DNA of 35,066 nucleotides, from positions 1-35,066 of IMG/VR virus record IMGVR_UViG_3300009091_000036. One strand, given 5' to 3'. A model generated the notes under the pieces. It was not told the origin of the DNA and did not search any database. It saw only the letters and a list, made by a program, of their open reading frames with translations. Below, in pieces: positions 29,704 through 35,066 of this stretch (position 1 is the stretch's first letter; every line of letters starts with the position of its first letter). This DNA is from a virus. The translations under genes and the position numbers were made by a program.

Positions 29704-31524
29704 ATGGGTATCTATGTTTCTCCAGGCGTTTACACTCGGGAGATCGACCTCTCGCTGTATGTGCCTGCTCTGTCTACGACTATTGTGGGCATGGTGGGGG
29801 TGACTGGTAAGGGGCCGACCAATGAGCGGACCTACATCACCAATCAGCAGCAGTTCGTGGAGGTGTTCGGCCCGCCTGACGATACGATCGGCTATGAGGC
29901 GTATGCTGCGCTTCAGTATCTTCGGCAGGGTCGTCAGCTTTGGTTTGTCCGGGTAGTTGGTGCGGCTGCGGCTGCTGCAACGCATACTTTCCTGTATGGT
30001 ATCCCGGTTGTGGATGAGGTTCAGGCAGAAACTGTTCCTCCTGATGGCATCTTGAAGGTTTTTGACGGTACTCTGGATAACTTCCCTGTCCAACCGGCCA
30101 CGCTTACTTTAACCGCCACTGTTGATGCTACTCCAGTTGTGCTTACTGATATTACTGGGCAGGGTATCCTTGTGGGGACGAATTGCACCGGGACGATTAC
30201 TTATTCGACTGGTGCGTGGACGACGACTTTTGACACTGGTCATGAGCCGGATAACGCAACTCACCATGTGGCTGATTACACGTATACCGATGCTGGGTTC
30301 CTGGCTACCTGCATTTCCGATGGTGAATGGGGCAACAACATCACTATCGGTATCGAGGATGGTGGTATCGCAGGGACCAAGAAGCTCACGGTGTACTACG
30401 AGGGGATGTCGGTCGAGCGTTGGAACAACATTGACCTCGATGACACGGTTGGCAACACGCAATTCATCGAGACGGTGATCAACGGTAACTCCGAGTACAT
30501 CACCGTTACGTTGGATGCTGGTGTTCCGGCTGCGACTGCCCTTCTTCCGGTTAATATAGCGACTCCAGTTGCTCTAACTGGTGGAGATACGGATGCCGCT
30601 GCGGTGGTCGCTGCGGACATCATTGGTTTAGCGTGGGACGATGGGCTGTCCTCGCCAACCGGTCTTCAACTTTTTGCTTCGCCGGGTGCGGTAGACATCA
30701 ACTTGTTAGCTTGTCCGGGATGGTCGGATGCTGCGGTTGTAAACGAGCTGCTGAACATCTGTGAGACACGGGCTGACTGCATGGCGATCATTGACCCGCC
30801 TGACAACCTTCGCCCGAGCGAGGTGGTGGACTGGCACAATGGTCAGGGTACGTGGGTTGGGCAGCATGCGGCCTTTAACAGCTCCTACGGTGCTCTGTAT
30901 TGGCCGTGGGTTAAGGTCTACGACTCCTATAATGCCCAGTACGTGATGACGCCGCCCTCTGGGCACGTTCTCGCGGTGTATGCCTTTACCGACTACAACA
31001 CTGAGACTTGGTTCGCTCCTGCGGGCGTCCAGCGGGGTCGGGTGAAGTCCGGTGTTGATGTGGCGATGGGTGCAACTCCCGGTGAAACGGACCTCCTGTA
31101 CGGTGACGGCAATGCGGTCAACCCGATCGTGCGCTTTACCAAGGAGGGGATCGTGGTTTGGGGCCAGCGGACCCTGCAACGGTCTCCGACCGCCCTTGAC
31201 CGGGTGAACGTTCGCCGGTTGCTTCTGTATCTCCGGAAGGTGATCTCGACTGCTGCCCAGTACCTCGTGTTCGAGCCGAACGACGAGAAGACCTGGAAGC
31301 TGTTCGGCCACCTCGTGGTGCCCTACCTGAACGATGTCCGTCAGCGGCGCGGTCTCTACGACTTCCGGGTGAAGTGCGATGAGAGCACCAACCCTCCGGC
31401 TGTTATCGATCGGAACGAGCTGCACGCGCAGATCTTCCTGAAGCCGGTGAAGGCTGCTGAGTTCATCCAGGTGGATCTCGTAATCACCTCGACCGGTGCC
31501 AACTTCGACGAGATCATCTACTAA
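29704..31524 (+). CDS. Tail sheath protein (T4 gp18-type)
   Basis: The 606-aa protein forms the contractile sheath. It starts at ATG 29704, seven bases after AGGAGG, with YVSPGVYTREIDLS and then STTIVGMVGVTGKGPTNERT, the classic sheath opening. The C-terminus RRGLYDFRVKCDESTNPPAV followed by IFLKPVKAAEFIQVDLVITS carries the conserved beta-strand handshake and linker region. Residues about 113-195 are an inserted beta domain with TGQGILVG and GTITYSTGAWTTTF, similar in pattern to the insert of the capsid protein. Surface insertions in sheaths are known to vary between phages. The tail tube lies one gene downstream. Confidence 0.95.
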   Translation: MGIYVSPGVYTREIDLSLYVPALSTTIVGMVGVTGKGPTNERTYITNQQQFVEVFGPPDDTIGYEAYAALQYLRQGRQLWFVRVVGAAAAAATHTFLYGIPVVDEVQAETVPPDGILKVFDGTLDNFPVQPATLTLTATVDATPVVLTDITGQGILVGTNCTGTITYSTGAWTTTFDTGHEPDNATHHVADYTYTDAGFLATCISDGEWGNNITIGIEDGGIAGTKKLTVYYEGMSVERWNNIDLDDTVGNTQFIETVINGNSEYITVTLDAGVPAATALLPVNIATPVALTGGDTDAAAVVAADIIGLAWDDGLSSPTGLQLFASPGAVDINLLACPGWSDAAVVNELLNICETRADCMAIIDPPDNLRPSEVVDWHNGQGTWVGQHAAFNSSYGALYWPWVKVYDSYNAQYVMTPPSGHVLAVYAFTDYNTETWFAPAGVQRGRVKSGVDVAMGATPGETDLLYGDGNAVNPIVRFTKEGIVVWGQRTLQRSPTALDRVNVRRLLLYLRKVISTAAQYLVFEPNDEKTWKLFGHLVVPYLNDVRQRRGLYDFRVKCDESTNPPAVIDRNELHAQIFLKPVKAAEFIQVDLVITSTGANFDEIIY

Positions 31525-31534
31525 GGCTAGGCAG

Positions 31535-32143
31535 ATGACTCTACTTGAACGTGTTAAGCAACGTGTTGGCCTCTTGCAGGCACTTGGGGCAGGGGCCAGG
31601 ACTCTTTACCAGGGGGTAAAGGACACGCCACGTGATATCAAGCGAATGCGGGTTGCCCATAAGCTGCTGACCCGCACTCGCCCAATTGATCCGAATTTGC
31701 CGGGGAAGTTGCCTCCGCTTCTTCAACGGCACCAAACCTTGACGGCAGCACTTTCTCAAGGGAAAAACGCTTTCAGCCCAGAAGATTTTGCACGAAAATC
31801 TACTGAATTCGCTAAGGTAGAAAAAACACGTGCGAAGCTTGGGGCAATTCGCAAGGCTGCTGTTCAGCGTAACGCGATTCGGTTAGGGGCATTAGGACTA
31901 GGGTTGACTGCTGGCTCCTTTGCTTATCGCACTTACAAGTTGCGGAAGCGCCAAGCACAAGAGCGGGCTAAGTACCGAGATTATCACGTTTTCCCGGAGC
32001 ATAATTACGCGACTGCTCCGGTTCAACCTGAGAATCGCGCTGTTTACTACGACAACCCTGTTCCAAGTTCTGGCCCACCGCGAGTAATTGAGAATGAACG
32101 CACTCAACTCATCAATCAGATCATAGAAGCGATTCTCGGATAA
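31535..32143 (+). CDS. Unrecognised protein between sheath and tube genes
   Basis: The frame is open from 31496 inside the sheath gene, but ATG 31535 just after the sheath stop is preferred, giving 202 aa. The ribosome site is weak (AGG only). The protein is basic and helical (KQRVGLLQALGAGARTLYQG), with a hydrophobic Gly/Leu/Ala stretch (IRLGALGLGLTAGSFAYRTY, about 122-141) that could be a membrane or buried helix. A Pro/Tyr/Asn-rich, probably flexible region follows, then an acidic C-terminal helix. Sheath and tube genes are usually adjacent, so this AT-richer gene looks like an insertion. Confidence 0.65.
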   Translation: MTLLERVKQRVGLLQALGAGARTLYQGVKDTPRDIKRMRVAHKLLTRTRPIDPNLPGKLPPLLQRHQTLTAALSQGKNAFSPEDFARKSTEFAKVEKTRAKLGAIRKAAVQRNAIRLGALGLGLTAGSFAYRTYKLRKRQAQERAKYRDYHVFPEHNYATAPVQPENRAVYYDNPVPSSGPPRVIENERTQLINQIIEAILG

Positions 32144-32182
32144 CGGCTTTATTTGGTGGACACTGTATAGGAGGGTTCTAAC

Positions 32183-32743
32183 ATGCCATATTGGGAACCA
32201 ATCGGATCGGATCTTCTTGGGGCCAAGCACATTGCCAGTCCCGGTGGCGGCTTTGAACCTCAGCGCGGGCACAACTTCGAACTTCTTCTTACGCTCCCCG
32301 GTGGTGTCCCAGGTGGCGTTGATGCAGCTATTCTTTTGAAGTCAGTGGAAACCTCGCTAGGTATCAGCCATAACAGTGAGCCACTGGCCCTGCCGTACAT
32401 GAACGAGACCGTCTATATCGCTGGACGGCCCCTGTACGCGCCTGGGGCAGTGGTCTACCGCGACATGGTCAACATGGGTGTCTACAGCATGCTTGAGGGC
32501 TGGTATCAGCTCGTGTACAACGCCTATACCTCGGAGATTGGGTACGCGGCGGACTACAAGAGCATGGGCACGCTGACCATGTATGACGTGAAGGGCATCA
32601 TTGCCCGTTCCTGGGAGCTGATCGGTATCTGGCCCCAGGATATCTCGCAGGAAGCGCCGTCGCATGTGAACGGTGACATCATGCGGCTCAATGTGACGTT
32701 CCAGTTCGACAAGGCAGTACCTTTGTTCATTGCTTCGTACTGA
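32183..32743 (+). CDS. Tail tube protein (T4 gp19-type)
   Basis: The 186-aa protein starts at ATG 32183, seven bases after AGGAGGG. It forms the inner tube through which DNA leaves. The core has FELLLTLPGGVPGGVDAAIL, the central YRDMVNMGVYSMLEGWYQLV, and near the end the 'R-S-W-E-L-I-G-I-W-P-Q-D-I' and 'D-I-M-R-L-N-V-T-F-Q-F-D' features found in gp19-type tubes. G/C-ending codons indicate high expression. Slightly longer than T4 gp19 (163 aa). A terminator follows. Confidence 0.92.
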   Translation: MPYWEPIGSDLLGAKHIASPGGGFEPQRGHNFELLLTLPGGVPGGVDAAILLKSVETSLGISHNSEPLALPYMNETVYIAGRPLYAPGAVVYRDMVNMGVYSMLEGWYQLVYNAYTSEIGYAADYKSMGTLTMYDVKGIIARSWELIGIWPQDISQEAPSHVNGDIMRLNVTFQFDKAVPLFIASY

Positions 32744-32789
32744 TAGAGTTTGACAATAAGATCTTTTCTTGCCCGCTATAAGAACTTTC

Positions 32790-32827
32790 AGCCTGCCTAA
32801 CCTTTCATAAGAGGCAGGCTGTATTTT
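32790..32827 (+). terminator. Intrinsic terminator after the tail tube gene
   Basis: AGCCTGCC (32790-32797) pairs perfectly with GGCAGGCT (32813-32820) across a 15-base loop and is followed by GTATTTTT. The gap also holds TTGACA at 32750 and TATAAG at 32777, but their spacing is 21 bases, too long for an ordinary sigma70 promoter. Confidence 0.75.
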
Positions 32828-32865
32828 TAGATGAGGACAAGAGTTAACCCAATTAGGAGGACACA

Positions 32866-33900
32866 ATGGGTGAATTCGATTTCTTAACGCCAATCCCAAA
32901 AACCACGGTGCAGGTGAAGCTGCCGTCACGGGGAGTCCTTTACCCAAAGGGATCTCCTGCGTCGGGCGGTAAGTTGACCTTGACGCCAATGACGATGGTT
33001 GAGGAAGCCGTTTTCGCCAACCCGAGGTCACAGGGTGGGGAAGCGGTGGACACAATCTTGAAGCGGTGTATCCAAGAATCTGTTGATGTCAACACGCTTT
33101 TGTCCAGTGACAAGTTCTTCATGTTCATGATTCTTCGTGCCATCACCTATGGTCCGAAGTACTCGTTTGTGTGGACTTGCACAGCTAGGAAGAACCCTCG
33201 GGAAGCTTGTGGCCGGAAGAACGAAAAGACGGTCAGGATCCCCGATGACTTCGAGGTGAAATACCTGGCTGATGAGGATAAGGAGCCGTTTATCCTCCGG
33301 CTGAAAGACAGCGGCAAAGAAGTTTCTCTGCGGCTTCTTCGTGGTTATGACGAACCGATGATCGACAAGTACACGGCGGAGTTGGAAGCCAAGCGGAAGC
33401 AGGGTATCCAGATCGCTGATACGACTCAGGCGTACCGGTTGTCCCGGCATCTTGTGGCTGTGGACGGTAAGTCGGTCGAGAAGGCCCCCGAGGACAAGGT
33501 GCTCTCCTTTCTGGTGTCTTTGTCGTCCAAGGATATCCAGCAAATCCGTGACACTATCGTGTACTACACCCCAGGAATTAGCACGGGTGTGACGCTCGTG
33601 TGTGCTGACTGCGGCACTGTCCACGAATGGGATTTGCCGTTTACGGCGGACTTTTTTCGTGCAGTCGATACGGAGCCGGGGCGAACAGTGGTCGATGAAG
33701 TTCGACCTGATGTACCACCTCGGGATGAGGTACAGCGAGATAATGAGCCTGGACCTAGCGGAACTCCAGTGGTACTACGAGAAGCTGCGAGAGACGAAGG
33801 AACAGGAGATCGAAATCGAGAAGGTCAAACTCGAAGTGCTGGCTTACGTCGCATCAGCCGGGGCCACCAAGAAACAGGCGCAGAACCTACTAAGCGGTAA
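32866..33900 (+). CDS. Baseplate hub / tail assembly chaperone (T4 gp26/gp51-like)
   Basis: The 344-aa frame starts at ATG 32866 after AGGAGG. Residues 15-265 fit the family: VQVKLPSRGVLYPKG at the start, LLSSDKFFMFMILRAITYG in the middle, Cys at about 105 and 115, and LVCADCGTVHEWDLPF with Cys about 246 and 249 followed by FFR. The four Cys could bind a metal. The final 80 residues after FFR are rich in Pro, Arg, Asp and Glu and use poor codons; they look like a shadow of the overlapping frame. The conserved part ends at residue about 265, next to a T6 run (33652-33657). It probably helps build the tape measure/hub complex. Confidence 0.85.
   Translation: MGEFDFLTPIPKTTVQVKLPSRGVLYPKGSPASGGKLTLTPMTMVEEAVFANPRSQGGEAVDTILKRCIQESVDVNTLLSSDKFFMFMILRAITYGPKYSFVWTCTARKNPREACGRKNEKTVRIPDDFEVKYLADEDKEPFILRLKDSGKEVSLRLLRGYDEPMIDKYTAELEAKRKQGIQIADTTQAYRLSRHLVAVDGKSVEKAPEDKVLSFLVSLSSKDIQQIRDTIVYYTPGISTGVTLVCADCGTVHEWDLPFTADFFRAVDTEPGRTVVDEVRPDVPPRDEVQRDNEPGPSGTPVVLREAARDEGTGDRNREGQTRSAGLRRISRGHQETGAEPTKR
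33652..33658 (+). other. Possible programmed frameshift site (TTTTTTC)
   Basis: At the end of the conserved part of the gp26-like gene the mRNA reads GAC TTT TTT CGT. Phe-tRNA on the second TTT could slip +1 onto TTC, or -2 onto TTT at 33653-33655; both enter the frame of the downstream ORF. A small GCCG/CGGC hairpin lies just upstream. No strong downstream structure was checked. The site would join the chaperone to the overlapping 86-aa ORF. Confidence 0.45.
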
Positions 33901-33919
33901 GGGTAAAAAAGAGGGTTAA
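33695..33919 (+). CDS. Overlapping small ORF, tail assembly chaperone partner (independent or frameshift product)
   Basis: In the +1 frame relative to the gp26-like gene an ORF runs to TAA at 33919, ending four bases before the tape measure. If translated alone, ATG 33695 gives 74 aa, but it has no good ribosome site. If joined by frameshift at 33658, 86 aa are added to the upstream protein. Codon use in this frame is strongly G/C-ending, unlike the upstream frame in the same bases, so this is the true coding frame here. The product is helical (MSLDLAELQWYYEKLRETKE) with a basic end. Position and overlap match the tail-chaperone pairs that precede tape measure genes in many phages. Confidence 0.75.
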   Translation: MKFDLMYHLGMRYSEIMSLDLAELQWYYEKLRETKEQEIEIEKVKLEVLAYVASAGATKKQAQNLLSGKGKKEG

Positions 33920-33922
33920 CCT

Positions 33923-35066
33923 ATGACCCCCGATCTCGACCAAACTCTATCCCTGAAGGCGCAACTGAATGATCTAGTTACGCCGACGCTACGGAAGATC
34001 GAGCAGAATACTCGTACGACCAGTGATGCGTTGAATCAACTGGTGCAGGCTTTCGAGCAGGCAGGGGCACAGACTGGGAGTAGCACGAAGGGTATGACCG
34101 ACAAGGTCGGGGATAACCTCGACCAACTTCAGGCTAAACTCAAAGAAACTGGTGGTGGGTTCAGGGAGTTCGGGGAGGAAGCGTCACAGAATTCCCGTAA
34201 GGTAGGTCAGGCGTTAGAAGACGCGCTGTATACTGAAGGGGCTACCCGTAAGCTCGATGAGTTAGACAAGGATCTGGGCGGGGTCAATCGTGTTTTCACT
34301 TCGATGGCTTCCCGACAACGGTCCATTTCGGGGAAAGCTCGGAACCTTCAGGCTGTAACCAAGGATAATATCAACAAGAGGGTCATTCCGGCCTTCGAAG
34401 AACTCCATGCTACATTAGACGACTACCCGGATACTTTGAAGGAGATCAACAGCCTCGAAGAGGGCCGAATGAAGATGCTCTCGGAGGGGGGAAGTGTTCT
34501 TAGCCGGGTAGGAGAACGGCTCAAGGGGCTGACTGGTATCCCCGAAAAGATCAAGTTCGGGGTAGCGGACATGGCAGGTGTTGTGACTGGCGGCATGCTC
34601 GGTGTTGCGGGCATGAAAGTGCAGGAGCAACAGCGAGAAGTAGCCCGAGTGGGTGGAGTAGATGCGTTTCAAGCGCTGCCTGGGGAACTCACCAAAGCTA
34701 CCATGCAGGCTCAGACCACGATGGATGTGGCGGGGCCTTTTGTGCTGGCTCTGAAAGAGCTGAACGCTACCTCCAGTGAACTGATCCCCGAAACTGTCAG
34801 CCAGATGGTGAACTTGAGCAAGGCCACGGGGATGAGCGTGGAGGAAACGGTGGCCTTGCAGCATGCTTACACGCGCTTAGGGGGCGTGAAGCTTCCAGAT
34901 TACGAAGAGATCATGAGTGGTGCCCTGTCAGCGGCACAAGAGTCAGCCGCTACTTGGGACGATATGTCGGCAACCATTCAAGAAGCCTCTCTTCACATGC
35001 TCAATTACTCAGAGGCGCAACGGAAGACCTTTGTCAATAATCAAATCGCTGCTGCCGCTGCTGCGA
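33923..35066 (+). CDS. Tail tape measure protein, N-terminal part (runs off the window)
   Basis: ATG 33923 lies seven bases after GAGGG and opens a frame that continues past the right edge; at least 381 codons are present. Tape measures set tail length and line the tube before DNA ejection. The N-terminus is helical (LKAQLNDLVTPTLRKIEQNT) with coiled-coil-like repeats. A Gly/Ala/Met-rich hydrophobic segment (AGVVTGGMLGVAGMKVQEQQ, about 216-235) follows, and later parts resemble tape-measure core sequence (NATSSELIPETVSQMVNLSK; SVEETVALQHAYTRLGG). Its position after the sheath, tube and chaperone genes fits. The rest, including any lytic domain, is beyond the window. Confidence 0.85.
   Translation, partial: MTPDLDQTLSLKAQLNDLVTPTLRKIEQNTRTTSDALNQLVQAFEQAGAQTGSSTKGMTDKVGDNLDQLQAKLKETGGGFREFGEEASQNSRKVGQALEDALYTEGATRKLDELDKDLGGVNRVFTSMASRQRSISGKARNLQAVTKDNINKRVIPAFEELHATLDDYPDTLKEINSLEEGRMKMLSEGGSVLSRVGERLKGLTGIPEKIKFGVADMAGVVTGGMLGVAGMKVQEQQREVARVGGVDAFQALPGELTKATMQAQTTMDVAGPFVLALKELNATSSELIPETVSQMVNLSKATGMSVEETVALQHAYTRLGGVKLPDYEEIMSGALSAAQESAATWDDMSATIQEASLHMLNYSEAQRKTFVNNQIAAAAAA

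Noticed and set aside
30706-31425. 239-codon - strand open frame opposite the sheath gene
   Set aside because: The sheath gene fully explains this stretch; the antisense frame has no ribosome site or recognisable domain.
32750-32782. TTGACA and TATAAG in the gap after the tail tube gene
   Set aside because: The spacer is 21 bases, too long for a normal sigma70 promoter, and the terminator lies just downstream.
1-35066. tRNA genes, CRISPR arrays, insertion sequences, integrase or attachment sites
   Set aside because: None was seen: gaps are short and hold only terminators, promoters and ribosome sites, there are no regularly spaced repeats, and no transposase-like or integrase-like protein is present.

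Overview
This window is a piece of the late (virion) gene region of a large tailed bacteriophage with a contractile tail, that is, a myovirus with a T4-type structural module. Every gene I accept is on the + strand, and genes overlap by a few bases or are separated by a few bases. Most starts have a clear Shine-Dalgarno sequence, so the host is a bacterium. I cannot name the host. GC content looks roughly balanced by eye. The major capsid, scaffold, tail tube and chaperone-region genes favour G/C-ending codons, while many unrecognised genes are AT-richer.

Layout. (1) 1-2856: a terminator, a small membrane protein and a small overlapping gene, then a sigma70-type promoter with a 19-codon leader ORF in front of a gene resembling the T4 gp55 late sigma factor. 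That gene contains an intrinsic-terminator-like hairpin inside its coding sequence. Downstream lies a candidate structured RNA of about 130 nt and two small genes, one Mor-like. (2) 2883-9641: small unknown genes, the terminase large subunit, two unknown genes and a gp20-type portal. (3) 9660-11339: an HU-like DNA-binding protein, a small acidic protein, a MuF-type head morphogenesis protein and a very basic protein. (4) 11343-21897: about 10.5 kb of genes I cannot assign (1090, 386, 121, 158, 119, 760, 483, 246 and 134 aa), sitting between the portal/MuF genes and the capsid genes. (5) 21980-25667: two small genes, a gp21-type prohead protease fused in frame to an acidic scaffold that also has its own internal start, the gp23-type major capsid protein and a strong terminator. 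(6) 25699-29669: neck and head-tail connector genes, including a gp15-like tail terminator. (7) 29704-32827: tail sheath, an unknown gene, tail tube and a terminator. (8) 32866-35066: a gp26/gp51-like baseplate/tail chaperone with an overlapping +1-frame ORF, which is a possible programmed frameshift. The start of the tape measure gene follows and runs off the window.

Together the genes form the DNA packaging, prohead assembly, neck and tail-tube/sheath assembly line of a myovirus. The sigma-like gene is a plausible switch for this late region. The most interesting signals are the terminator hairpin inside the sigma-like gene, the nested-stem RNA at 1912-2043, the protease/scaffold nested gene, the frameshift-like overlap before the tape measure, a similar small beta domain in both the capsid and sheath proteins, and the orphan 10.5-kb block. 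All family assignments are from recognised motifs and gene order only; no database search was run.
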